From: an uncultured Hyphomonas sp.
GTDB taxonomy: Bacteria > Pseudomonadota > Alphaproteobacteria > Caulobacterales > Hyphomonadaceae
Direction: 5' to 3'
Assembly (NCBI RefSeq): GCF_963678195.1
Contig: NZ_OY782759.1
Location: 1,240,001 to 1,304,000 of the forward strand
Length of the DNA stretch: 64,000 nt
Shown here: positions 1 through 9,500 of the stretch, piece after piece
How the letters are laid out: every line of letters starts with the position of its first letter
Position numbering within the stretch: the first letter of the stretch is position 1
Notes under the pieces: generated by a model
The model's database searches: none
What the model was told of the DNA's origin: nothing
The model's input: the letters and a program-made list of their open reading frames with translations, nothing else
Program-made: the position numbers and the translations under genes

Positions 1-91
1 TAATGCTCGGCGGCAGAATTCGCCCGCCTAGTACATAGAACCAAGGGTGCCCGGCACCATAGCCTCCGATTTTTATGGGCTTGAGAGTCAT
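1..91 (-). CDS. Boundary protein of the cargo slot, 5' part only
   Basis: This is the N-terminal 30 codons of a gene that runs off the left edge. The start ATG at 91 follows a purine-rich site (GGAGAA) on the minus strand. The peptide shares the core GHPWFYVLGG and a following LPP with the complete paralogue at 30048-30473, and the DNA upstream is also shared. I do not recognise the family. It marks the left edge of the defence cargo in both elements, so it is probably part of the element backbone rather than cargo. Confidence 0.7.
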   Translation of the reverse strand, partial: MTLKPIKIGGYGAGHPWFYVLGGRILPPSI

Positions 92-317
92 GTCTTTGTT
101 CTCCTTTGGGTATGGGTTGCACATGCAACCCTGCCTCGTGGCGAACAGCGGGTGTCCAAGCGGAGTGAAAAATCGACGGCGGGCGCAGCCGCCAAGCGGC
201 GAGCCTCGGGAGACCGTTTATTTTTTGCGAAGCGCGGTGAGGGCGGAGCCCTAAGCATTACGCAAGGGATGGAAGCCGAATGGTCAAGACCGCCTGCGGG
301 CTTGGTTCACGACAGCC
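92..317 (-). promoter_or_regulatory. Structured leader upstream of boundary gene, copy A
   Basis: About 225 nt with no convincing gene, closely matching 30474-30695. It contains the palindrome GGGTTGCACATGCAACCC just before the ribosome binding site of the boundary gene, a GGCGG/CCGCC stem, a GGGC/GCCC stem, and a distal stem. The distal stem has different but still complementary bases in the two copies (CAAG/CTTG here, CCGG/CCGG in copy B). That pattern suggests selection on RNA folding. It could be a cis-regulatory leader or a small RNA. From 318 to 423 I see nothing. Confidence 0.5.
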
Positions 318-423
318 CGGCCCGAAGGGTGCGTCATTGATGGCAAATCTGATCAGTATTCGTTAAAGTAGAAATCGTAAAATACAAAACGACACTAAAG
401 AACCGAAGAAGCGAGCAAATGAG

Positions 424-2223
424 ATGTACATCTCCAGAATATGCATAAATAATTTTCGAAACTTCTCACAGCTTGATGTCTCTTTGTCGGGCGATGTCGT
501 GATATTGGGAGAAAACCGCGTTGGGAAGAGTAATCTTTTACATGCACTCAGATTGGTTCTCGATTCTGATCTCCCAGATAGCTCAAGAGAACTGTCATTT
601 TCCGACTTCTGGGATGGTTTGGAAGACATACCAGGTAGCGAGAAGATTTCTATCTGCATAGAGATTAAAGACTTTGAGGGCGACGCTGATATTCTCGCAC
701 TGCTGACCGATTTTCGTTTGGACGATGACCCCCATACGGTGCGCTTAACTTATGAATTGCGACCTGAGGGAGGGCTTGAAAAAGCCCCTACATCTCCAGA
801 TGAATTTGAGTTTGTATGCTACGGTGGAGAAAGTGAAGCGAAGCGTTTTGGGCATGCGCTACGGCGTCGAATCACAATGGACCTTTTGCCCGCCCTCCGA
901 GATGCTGAGGGCGATCTATCCATCTGGAAAAGGTCTCCTCTGAGACCTCTGCTAGACAAAGTCTTTGCTGAAATCGACAAAGATGAGCTCCAAAAGATCG
1001 CGGAATCTATTCAAGAAAGCGCCGATGAGCTGACCGCATTTGATGCTGTCCAGGAGTTGGAGACAGATATTGGACACCTTTTCCGGAGTCTCAGCGGCCC
1101 GAAACATGATATTCATCCGGCGCTAGGATTTTCACCAACTGACCCTACACGGCTTTATCGATCTGTACGCCTCCTGATCGATGAAGGAGAGAGGGGAATT
1201 GCGGATGCGAGCCTCGGATCAGCAAACCTTGTGTTCTTGAGCTTGAAATATCTGGAAATACAAAAACTGATTCAGGAAAATCGACGGGATCACACGTTTC
1301 TTGCGATTGAAGAACCCGAAGCTCATCTGCACCCTCATCTGCAGAGATCGACGTATCGAAACATGTTTTCAGCACCAGAAAGCGAGGACGAAGCTACACC
1401 TCTCAGTGTGATCTTGACCACGCATTCTCCTCACATCGCAAGTGTTGCGCCTGTCCGCTCGATCCTTCTGTTGCGAGAAACTGAGAACGTAGGAACAACT
1501 GGCTACTCTACGGCTACTCTCTCATTGGACGCCGCAGACATTGACGATATAGCGAGATATTTGGATGTCACGCGTGCTGAAATGCTGTTTGCACGCGGTG
1601 TTCTGCTCGTCGAAGGTGATGCGGAAAAATATCTTATCCCCGCCTTCGCAAGTGAGATGGGAAACGATTTGGATCAATTGGGCATTACAGTATGCTCTGT
1701 GTCCGGGACCCACTTTCGTCCGTACGTGAAGTTTCTAACAAGTCTTGGAATCCCTTGTGCAGTTATTACTGATTGGGACCCAAGGGAGAACGATAAATTG
1801 CCCCTTGGGTACAACCGCACATGGAGGATCGTTCAAGACATTTTGACCCTTTCGTCGGCTGAAGGAGCGGATGAAACCATCCAAGAGATCAAGGAGATAG
1901 AGAGCTACGCAGAATTTTGTGAGAGATGCGAAGAGTACGGCGTTTTTAGCAATGAGCGAACTTTGGAGCTTGATCTCTACGACGAGGGCTTTGATGCTGC
2001 CATGGCTTTGGCACTTAAAGATTTCCCTTTCGGCACAGCGCGGATGAGTAAGCTTGATGACTGGCTCGCAGATTCCAAACAAGTAGACGACGAGCTTTTG
2101 ATGAAGATGATTGACGCTGTGGGGAAAGGTCGATTCGCACAGCGTTTGCTTGCGCATGCCGAGGGCATCCAGCCTCCGGACTATATCCGAAAAGCGATTC
2201 AGTACGTGGTGAATCGTGTCTGA
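424..2223 (+). CDS. gajA: Gabija GajA-like OLD-family ATPase/nuclease
   Basis: A 599-residue protein with an N-terminal ABC/SMC-type ATPase and a C-terminal TOPRIM nuclease, the layout of OLD-family proteins. Walker A is GENRVGKS (residues 29-36). The signature/Walker B region is FLAIEEPEAHLHP, near residue 295. The TOPRIM acidic motifs are LVEGDAEK, near residue 398, and ITDWDPRE, near residue 442. In Gabija, GajA is a DNA-nicking nuclease whose activity is controlled by nucleotide levels, and it works in a complex with GajB. The next gene overlaps it by 8 bases and is a UvrD-like helicase, which supports Gabija over a stand-alone OLD nuclease. Length is close to the family norm. The ribosome binding site is weak. 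Confidence 0.88.
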   Translation: MYISRICINNFRNFSQLDVSLSGDVVILGENRVGKSNLLHALRLVLDSDLPDSSRELSFSDFWDGLEDIPGSEKISICIEIKDFEGDADILALLTDFRLDDDPHTVRLTYELRPEGGLEKAPTSPDEFEFVCYGGESEAKRFGHALRRRITMDLLPALRDAEGDLSIWKRSPLRPLLDKVFAEIDKDELQKIAESIQESADELTAFDAVQELETDIGHLFRSLSGPKHDIHPALGFSPTDPTRLYRSVRLLIDEGERGIADASLGSANLVFLSLKYLEIQKLIQENRRDHTFLAIEEPEAHLHPHLQRSTYRNMFSAPESEDEATPLSVILTTHSPHIASVAPVRSILLLRETENVGTTGYSTATLSLDAADIDDIARYLDVTRAEMLFARGVLLVEGDAEKYLIPAFASEMGNDLDQLGITVCSVSGTHFRPYVKFLTSLGIPCAVITDWDPRENDKLPLGYNRTWRIVQDILTLSSAEGADETIQEIKEIESYAEFCERCEEYGVFSNERTLELDLYDEGFDAAMALALKDFPFGTARMSKLDDWLADSKQVDDELLMKMIDAVGKGRFAQRLLAHAEGIQPPDYIRKAIQYVVNRV

Positions 2224-3997
2224 TTTGTATCTGCGAGAAGCTGAGAGCTTGAGGCCGAATGAAGGTCAATGGGCAGCCTACGAGTCTAAAGGTCATTGCG
2301 TCGTTTTGGCTGGACCAGGTAGCGGGAAAACAAAAACACTTACTATCAAGTTGGCGCGAATTTTGGCGGAAGATATCGAAGAGCCACGCGGCATTGCTTG
2401 CATTACATACAACAATGAGTGCGCTCGAGAACTTGAACAACGACTTGATGCTCTGGGAGTTGAATCTGGTGGCCGGGTCTTCATCGGTACCGTGCATTCT
2501 TTCTCGCTAACACAGATAATAATGCCCTATGCGAAGTCAGCACGCATGGGTGTTCCAGAGGATTTCAAAGTCGCGACAAGAGACGATCAAAAGGCTGCTC
2601 TTGAGCGCGCATATGATCAAGTGATTGCACGTGGAGAGGACCCGCATAGGTTTTGGCAGCTTCGCATGGATCGGTATCGGCGAACCCATCTGGACCGTGC
2701 TTCTGAAGAATTTTTGGGGACTGATCGAGATACAGCCAACTTGATTGAAGCATATGAGCGTGAGTTACGGGCGCGGGGCTTAATAGACTTTGATGACATG
2801 CCTTTATTGTCTGTACGGGCCTTGCAAGCCAACCCATGGCTCCAAAAGGCTATACAGGCGAAATTCCCGGTTTTGATTGTCGATGAATATCAGGACTTAG
2901 GCCGTGCACTCCACAGAATGGTGATGGGACTGTGTTTCGGTACAGGGATTCGGCTTTTCGCCGTTGGTGATGAAGACCAGTCTATTTACGGGTTTACGGG
3001 CGCAAATCCGCGATTGCTAAGAACATTGGCTCAAAGGGAAGATGTCAAAACAATCAGGCTGCGTCTTAATTATCGTTGTGGTTCGAATATTATTGCGGCT
3101 TCGCAATACGCTCTCGGAGAAGAAAGAGACTACGCCGCGCCTGAGGGGGCATCTGAGGGGACAGTATATTTTCATTCGCTCGGTGGAAGATATGAAGCGC
3201 AGGCAAAAGAGTTGTTTGAGCAACTGTTGCCGAAGGTGTTTGCCCGGCATCCCGACCTTAATATGAGCGATGTTGCTATTCTGTATCCGGCAGCCTGGAT
3301 CGGGGACGCTGTAGCTGAAGCAGCAGAAGATATGGGATATTCCATCGTCCGGGCAGATACAAATGCTCTATATCCGAGGTCCAGCAAGTTGTTACGCTGG
3401 TTGGAACAATGTGCGCGTTGGTGTTGTGGGGGATGGCAAGACAGCGATCCAAAATTTTCAGCGGTTTCTGCAGAAGGAATGCGTATTTTTGCTGAGGTGC
3501 TCACAACGGAAGATAAACGGCTGCAGTTCCAGCGAGACCTTATAAGCTTCCTCTGGACCCGAAGAGATGCTGGCTTATCGCTTCATTCATGGCTCCTGGA
3601 TTTCAGACGCGATCTACTTCTCGATCTCATTCGCGGTACCAGAACACTCAATGATGAGAACCTGAATCTTACTGAACTCATCCGAAATACGGATGAGGGG
3701 ACGCCTCATGTGGATCTGTCGGTAGGGGTGTTTTGTGGCAAGGGCGAAGCACATGATCGGATCAACTTATCTACGCTTCACAGTTCCAAAGGACGAGAAT
3801 TCAAGGTGGTCTTTATGTTTGGTATGGATCAGCAGAAAATTCCTCGACGAAATGCTCAAGGTCGGGAATTGCTGGAAGCACGACGTCTCTTCTATGTCGG
3901 CTTCACCCGGGCTGAAGAAGAGATCCATGTCGTATCTACGAGAGGGCAAAAATCACCTTTTGTGATTGAGCTAGAAGAGCGCCTTCAAGCTCCTTGA
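2216..3997 (+). CDS. gajB: Gabija GajB-like UvrD/Rep-family helicase
   Basis: A 593-residue superfamily 1A helicase starting at a GTG that overlaps the end of gajA by 8 bases. Walker A is AGPGSGKTKT (about residues 32-41), Walker B is LIVDEYQDL, motif III is GDEDQSIYGFTGA, motif V is STLHSSKGREF and motif VI is FYVGFTRAEEE. GajB binds the GajA oligomer and is thought to sense or process DNA termini produced during phage replication. It is somewhat longer than the best-known GajB proteins, but the motif set is complete. The tight coupling to gajA implies co-translation. Confidence 0.87.
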   Translation: MSDLYLREAESLRPNEGQWAAYESKGHCVVLAGPGSGKTKTLTIKLARILAEDIEEPRGIACITYNNECARELEQRLDALGVESGGRVFIGTVHSFSLTQIIMPYAKSARMGVPEDFKVATRDDQKAALERAYDQVIARGEDPHRFWQLRMDRYRRTHLDRASEEFLGTDRDTANLIEAYERELRARGLIDFDDMPLLSVRALQANPWLQKAIQAKFPVLIVDEYQDLGRALHRMVMGLCFGTGIRLFAVGDEDQSIYGFTGANPRLLRTLAQREDVKTIRLRLNYRCGSNIIAASQYALGEERDYAAPEGASEGTVYFHSLGGRYEAQAKELFEQLLPKVFARHPDLNMSDVAILYPAAWIGDAVAEAAEDMGYSIVRADTNALYPRSSKLLRWLEQCARWCCGGWQDSDPKFSAVSAEGMRIFAEVLTTEDKRLQFQRDLISFLWTRRDAGLSLHSWLLDFRRDLLLDLIRGTRTLNDENLNLTELIRNTDEGTPHVDLSVGVFCGKGEAHDRINLSTLHSSKGREFKVVFMFGMDQQKIPRRNAQGRELLEARRLFYVGFTRAEEEIHVVSTRGQKSPFVIELEERLQAP

Positions 3998-4098
3998 GAA
4001 ATATATACTGTAAGCCTTATTCAGATTGAATCTGACCTTGTGGCCGGAATGCGACTACATATATGTGAACATATCAGGCCTTTTAGTCTATAAAAATA

Positions 4099-4148
4099 TT
4101 GACAAAAAGGATGTTATCGTCTATATATATATGGACAAATAGGTCCAT
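4099..4148 (+). promoter_or_regulatory. Promoter and operator of the HTH/Fic operon
   Basis: A near-consensus promoter is visible: TTGACA at 4099-4104, a 17-nt spacer, and TATATA at 4122-4127. Just downstream, where transcription should start, is the inverted repeat ATGGAC-N6-GTCCAT (4131-4148). A second perfect palindrome, ATATGT-GA-ACATAT, lies upstream at 4063-4076. The next gene encodes an XRE-type DNA-binding protein, so autorepression is the natural inference. Confidence 0.7.
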
Positions 4149-4172
4149 AATGTCGATATAAATGTGAGCACC

Positions 4173-4643
4173 ATGAGCGTCAAAGACATTGCCAGAAAAC
4201 AACGGATCAGCCGGATCAACAAGACGGCTGCCAACCCTATGCGCCTTTCGCAGACCCCGAAGGAGGGCTGGATTGCTTTTGTGCGCCATGCGTTGGGGAT
4301 GTCCGGTGCGCAATTGGGCAAACGCCTTTCGCTCTCACGCGGACGCATCTCACAGGCGGAAAAAGCCGAACCCGATGGGGGCGTAACCCTGCGCACCATG
4401 GAAGAGATGGCTGCAGGTATGGGGTGTCGATTTGTCTATGCGATCATCCCTGCTGATGGCGATCTTGAAGATGTCATTGAGCGCCAGGCCCGTAAGAAAG
4501 CCACGGCCATTGTCAAACGCGCCTCAACGCATATGGCGTTGGAGAATCAGTCTTTGCGCGCGGATAAAATCCAGAGCGAGATTGAGCGTCTGACGCAGGA
4601 GTTGATGCGTGAGCAACCTTCCAATTTTTGGGAGGAGGAATGA
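4173..4643 (+). CDS. Mobile mystery protein A (XRE-type HTH regulator)
   Basis: A 156-residue protein with a central helix-turn-helix (MSGAQLGKRLSLSRGRISQAEK, about residues 50-71) and a charged C-terminal helix. It matches the mobile mystery protein A family by length, by the HTH, and by its pairing with a Fic protein of the mobile mystery protein B family. The pair is common on mobile elements, and A probably represses the operon and may counter B. The start is ATG 4173; a GTG 9 bases upstream is in frame. The stop overlaps the next gene's start (ATGA). Confidence 0.8.
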   Translation: MSVKDIARKQRISRINKTAANPMRLSQTPKEGWIAFVRHALGMSGAQLGKRLSLSRGRISQAEKAEPDGGVTLRTMEEMAAGMGCRFVYAIIPADGDLEDVIERQARKKATAIVKRASTHMALENQSLRADKIQSEIERLTQELMREQPSNFWEEE

Positions 4644-5248
4644 ACCGGATCATCAATGAGCCCGATGGCGCAACACCGCTATCCCCGGACGAACTGGACG
4701 GCCTGAAATTCAAACACATTACCACGCGGGGTGAGTTGGATGAGCTTGAACAGGCGAACGTCCAGCAAGGGCTGCTCTGGCTTGGGCGGCGACGTAAGGG
4801 CGATGTGCTGACCGATGAGTTTTCACGGGAACTGCACAAGCGCCTGTTCGGGGATGTCTGGACGTGGGCCGGCACCTACCGCTTGCGTGAAAAGAATATC
4901 GGTATCGATCCGCGAATGATCGCCGTGCATGTCCGCAAACTCCTGGGCGATGCCCAGTATTGGGCAGAGCACGATACCTATGAGCCATTGGAAGCTGCAG
5001 CCCGCTTTCATCACCGCCTCGTACAAATCCATCCGTTCCCAAATGGTAATGGCCGCCATTCACGGATCAGTGCGGACGTCTATCTCGCTGAATGTTTCGA
5101 TCATGCCCCGATAGATTGGGAAAGCGGGGCCGACCTGACCAAAGACAATGCGCGCCGCGATGCGTACATTGCGGCACTCCGCGCCGCAGATGGCCATGAC
5201 TATGGTCCGCTATTGGAATTTGTCGGGTGTGATGTTGCGGAGGGCTGA
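4640..5248 (+). CDS. Mobile mystery protein B (Fic-domain protein)
   Basis: A 202-residue Fic-fold protein. The active-site motif HPFPNGNGRHSR is complete: His for catalysis, and Gly-Asn-Gly-Arg for the nucleotide phosphates. Fic enzymes usually transfer AMP or related groups to protein hydroxyls and often act as toxins. The start ATG 4640 overlaps the upstream stop and has a strong GGAGGAGGA site before it, which rules out the longer upstream frame. I see no clear S/TxxxE[G/N] inhibitory helix, so control may come from the HTH partner. The next gene begins two bases after the stop, so the HEPN gene may share this transcript. Confidence 0.83.
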   Translation: MNRIINEPDGATPLSPDELDGLKFKHITTRGELDELEQANVQQGLLWLGRRRKGDVLTDEFSRELHKRLFGDVWTWAGTYRLREKNIGIDPRMIAVHVRKLLGDAQYWAEHDTYEPLEAAARFHHRLVQIHPFPNGNGRHSRISADVYLAECFDHAPIDWESGADLTKDNARRDAYIAALRAADGHDYGPLLEFVGCDVAEG

Positions 5249-5250
5249 CA

Positions 5251-6426
5251 ATGAGTAGAGAGATAGAGCCGCCTGTTGCTGGACAACTCGCTGGAAACAT
5301 CGGCGAACCAATTTTGTTGGAGAAAGTTGAGATATCTGGATTTGCCGTGACGGCGGCCAAAGCGGGCGAAAAGGTGAAAATCCAATATGCGCTAGCAATG
5401 ACTACACAAGATCCGGGATTTCATGCTCTCGCCAAGGGGCTAATGTCAGTAATCAACTATAGTCTTCAACAGTCAGGAAAGGCAGCGCACCTCGACAAGG
5501 CAAATACTATCCTGCTCGTTATCAGGCCAGATAAAACTGCGGAACTTTGGCTTGATACCGCAGCGGTTACCTTATCAATAATGGCCAAGAGACCTATTGC
5601 TGCGGGCTCTGCGGTGTTTGCAAAGGATATAGCAGACATAAGCGCAATGAGCTTTCCTTTAGTTGAAATCAGCGCAGAAGATCAGGTGGCATGTCTGTTT
5701 CGCGAGGGATGGCACTTTGGCCTCGTCTTTAACTTCAATCCTGACAAGAACCTTGACGTTGGAGAGTTCAATCGAGCTCTGGGTACATTGGTTCGGAAGC
5801 TTCGGTATTGGGAATTATACGAAACAATTTCAGATCAATCGGCTTTTCAGAGCCTCATTGGTGCGGGATGGTTCCCATTCGTCGAAATCATCGGAGAAGA
5901 GTTTCAATCATTGGTCAAGAGTTCTCAATCGGGCTTTGCGTTGGACGACGCCGAGAGAAAAATCCTTGATGCTTTTGGCGCTGACCGTTGCGATCACCTG
6001 CTAAAGCGATGGTTGGCAAAACCTCATTTAGCACAGCGGAAGAACATCCTGGAATCTGCAATCAAATCGTTCCTTGATGACAACCCGGTCGCAACGATCA
6101 AAACGGTTCTAACCGAGCTTGAAGGGATATTGGCGGATTCATACGAGGCAAGATATGGCCGGAAAGCTAAGCTCAAAGTGCTTTTGAAATTTGCCACAGA
6201 CGAAGCAAGAGCAAAAACAGGTTCTTTAGATTCACTGCTTCTGCCCGAAAGCTTCGGAGAATACCTTGCGCAATACACGTTTGCCAACTTCGACCCTCGC
6301 GGCCCCAAAGGAGCGGCGGGATCAAGGCACGCGGTCGGTCACGGAGCGGCAGATCCGGACAGCTACACTATGGCCAGAGCGCTTCAAGCGCTGCTGACGC
6401 TTGATCAGCTAGCATTTTATACCTGA
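5251..6426 (+). CDS. HEPN-like protein paired with a NACHT-nuclease gene
   Basis: A 391-residue protein I cannot assign to a named family. Its C-terminus carries RHAVGH (R359-x4-H364) followed by a leucine-rich helix, the pattern of HEPN ribonuclease-type domains in abortive-infection proteins. The N-terminal half is mixed alpha/beta with no clear motif. It starts two bases after the Fic gene, with GGAGGG upstream, and is followed after 115 bases by a 1336-residue NTPase. I infer a two-gene defence module of HEPN effector or accessory plus STAND sensor. The HEPN call rests on one short motif and its position, so it is moderate. Confidence 0.6.
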   Translation: MSREIEPPVAGQLAGNIGEPILLEKVEISGFAVTAAKAGEKVKIQYALAMTTQDPGFHALAKGLMSVINYSLQQSGKAAHLDKANTILLVIRPDKTAELWLDTAAVTLSIMAKRPIAAGSAVFAKDIADISAMSFPLVEISAEDQVACLFREGWHFGLVFNFNPDKNLDVGEFNRALGTLVRKLRYWELYETISDQSAFQSLIGAGWFPFVEIIGEEFQSLVKSSQSGFALDDAERKILDAFGADRCDHLLKRWLAKPHLAQRKNILESAIKSFLDDNPVATIKTVLTELEGILADSYEARYGRKAKLKVLLKFATDEARAKTGSLDSLLLPESFGEYLAQYTFANFDPRGPKGAAGSRHAVGHGAADPDSYTMARALQALLTLDQLAFYT

Positions 6427-6541
6427 TCCCCAATGACCAAGTTTGCCGAGAAAACAGCGATGAACTCGTCTTACCCACAACAATTTGAGCGAGAAAATAT
6501 TCGCTGATGGAGTCTGGCGACTCATTAGATAACATTGAGTT

Positions 6542-9500
6542 ATGGGCAAATTTTATATTCCCCGAACACTCCTGGTGGAGGACAAGCGTATCACTGAAGC
6601 CGAGTTGCTTGATCAAGCATCGGTTATAGTCGTACTGGCGGAACCGGGAGCGGGAAAATCTGACCTTCTTGAGCACATGGCGGCCTTGCTCCAAACCAAG
6701 CCTGTGCGCGCTAGCATATTCAAGCATCGAACAACATCGTCCTCCTCCACAGCTCTTGTTGTTGACGCAATGGATGAAGTCGCACGCATCAATAAGCTTG
6801 CCACTGACGAAATTATTGTCCGGGCGAGCGAGGTCACAACTAACAAAGTTGTTTTCGCCGGGCGGTCGAGTGAGTGGGACAGTGCGAGCACAAAGTTTAT
6901 TGAAGATTGCTTCGGCCAGACACCCATTCTTGCGCGACTCCAAGCGTTCACTGAACCGGAACAGCGTCAACTGTTTGAACATGAATTCCTCGGTGAGGAT
7001 TTTGACGACTTCGCCAAGGAAGTTGAGAAATTTGAGCTATCACCGCTACTCGGGAATCCGCAGTTCCTGCTATTGCTGGGTGAAGCGTACTTACAAAGCA
7101 ACCGACAGTTTGTATCAAAATCGCAGATATTCTCTGACGCCGTTCGCCGTCTCGCCCATGAGATGAGCGCGAATCTGGGCCAACAAACTAAGCCGAGTTT
7201 GGACCCCCTGATCAGTCAAGCCGACCGCGTCTTTGCCAAGCTCATGCTGTCAGGCTCAACAGGTGTGGCCAGTGTCGAAAATATTCAGGACCAAGACTTT
7301 CCTTACATCCGATCACTTTGCGACACATCTCAGGGCTTCGCGAAATTTCTTCTCGATACCCGTCTATTCAAACCTGCTCCAGACCCGGACCAGCACGAAC
7401 CTGTTCACCGTATCGTTTCGGAATACTGTGCTGCGCGGCATCTTGCTCAGCGCGTGGACAACGCCGCTGACCGCTTGTCCCTAAAGCGTGTGCTTTCAGT
7501 TATCGCCCCCAATCGAGTGGTTCGCGATGAGCTTCGCGGAATGCTTGGCTGGATGGCTGCTCTAGGCAATGAGAACACCCAGAAAGAAATCATCAATCTT
7601 GATCCATATGCCGTACTGGCCAATGGCGATCCGTCGCAACTTCGACCGCCGTCCAAAGCATACTTGATCGACTGCCTGCAATCTCTCGCGGAACATGATC
7701 CTTACTTCCGCAGGAGCGACAGATGGCGCACGTTCAATGTCGGGCAGTTTTTCACAAGCGACGTTGTGGACCGCTTGAGGTCTGTCTTAACACCCAGCAA
7801 TCCGAACCATAGCCTAGTTCAGCTAATTCTTGAGCTGCTACCTGGAACTGAGGCTGCAAAAGGCCTGCAGCCGGAGCTCCGGACTATTCTGCTAAGTGGC
7901 GCTCTGAGTGAGCAAACCCGTTTGCTCGCACTTAGTGCCCTGTTGGGCGAACAGGAGTGGGACTACACTCAAGATGTCCACGATCTTGTCGTAGAGAATT
8001 CAAAGGCCTCTCTTCGCGTGGCTTCGTTGCTCGTTGAGACAAAAGGCGTCGAACGCGTTGGACAAGAAGCTGTCGTCGCACTTTTACGGAAGATCGCAGG
8101 ACTGTATCCGGTTGATAGCTCTCGACGAGATCGTAGCTTTGATTCTCGCTTTTTTATCGGTCAGCTCATTGGTAGCTTTTCCGAAACTGACACTGCGTAC
8201 TTCCTAGATTCCCTCACGAAGAACTTGCGATGCACTTGCAAGCCTAAGAGAGAATTCAGGTGCACCTGCCGCGTCGGAATCAGCAAGGTCGTTGGCCATC
8301 TGCTGGATAACTACTTCGAACGAACCTCTGGCCCTTATGATCCTGCTCGCATCTGGCAATGGACTCGAAACCTGCATTTCAATGCCCAGGGACGCCAAGA
8401 TCGCAGCGAGTCAATTCGTGTGCTCGTGTCAGATAATTCTTTAAGACAAGCCATACATCGTACTGCGTTCGCGGAAGCGAATAACTTTGATGAAATTCAA
8501 AAAATCCGGTCACGTTTCTTTTACAGCCCGACGCATTCGGGCCTGCGGTTTCAGTTAGATGACCTAATTGAGATCGCCAAACATGCATTCGACGAGAATG
8601 ACCCCAATCTTTGGATAGCGGTATACGGAAGTCATAATCCCTGGGGGACGAAAGAGCCCGACGAACTGCGCCGATTGATGCGGGGGCACGCCAATTCCAA
8701 TCCTGACTTCATGCGGTTGTGGGCAAGCAGGGAGCGCAAGGCCAAAGAATACAGGCTGGAAGAGTTTCGCAGCGGACGGCCGTCCAGAAGCGGCCGATAC
8801 GAGCGCCGTCAAGAACGAACCAAAGAAAAGAACCGCGCCTATCTGGAAGCAAACAAGACACTCATCGAGTCCGGCCAACATTGGGGATGGTTAAGTATAT
8901 TCGGCCAGCAATACCTTCTCGATCAGGATCAATTGGAAGATGTTACCTATGAGCAGGAAACGGCGGAGAAAGCTCTCAGGAATTGCTTCCCCTTTCTTGC
9001 TGAGCATATTCCCACTCTGGAAGAACTCTCAGAAGGGCAAGGATACCTTATCGCAAAGGTTCTTCATGCTGCTTGTGTCGTTCATTTTCGCGACAAGGCG
9101 AACTTGCAGCATATTGATCATGAAATACTGAATGTCGTGAAGACCGAAACTGGTGGGTATCCTGGATTTCGAGAAGGTGAAGAAGAAGCCTTTGAGAAAG
9201 AACTCGACCGCGTCCTATTTCCAGATTCTGATGCGGCTGAAGCATTCGTCCGGTCCTTTATCCAGCCTCGGCTCTCGGCATCGGGAGAAGCCGTGACGCG
9301 GGTCGATTGGCTGAACTACAAGACCGCATTTAATAGCCTTCGCGAAACCCTGCCTATGGAATGGCTTCGTGACTTCCCCGCTATGCCACTTTCGGCAGAG
9401 CGGACGCTTTTCGAAATGGCCGCGCAATATGGTGACAGACAAGGTCTGCTTACGCTCATCGAAGAAAGAGCGACCGCCCCACTAAAGCTTCCGGGAACGG

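Noticed and set aside
47-340. 97-codon plus-strand frame at the left edge
   Set aside because: It lies over the structured leader and opposite the boundary gene; the equivalent frame is not kept in copy B.
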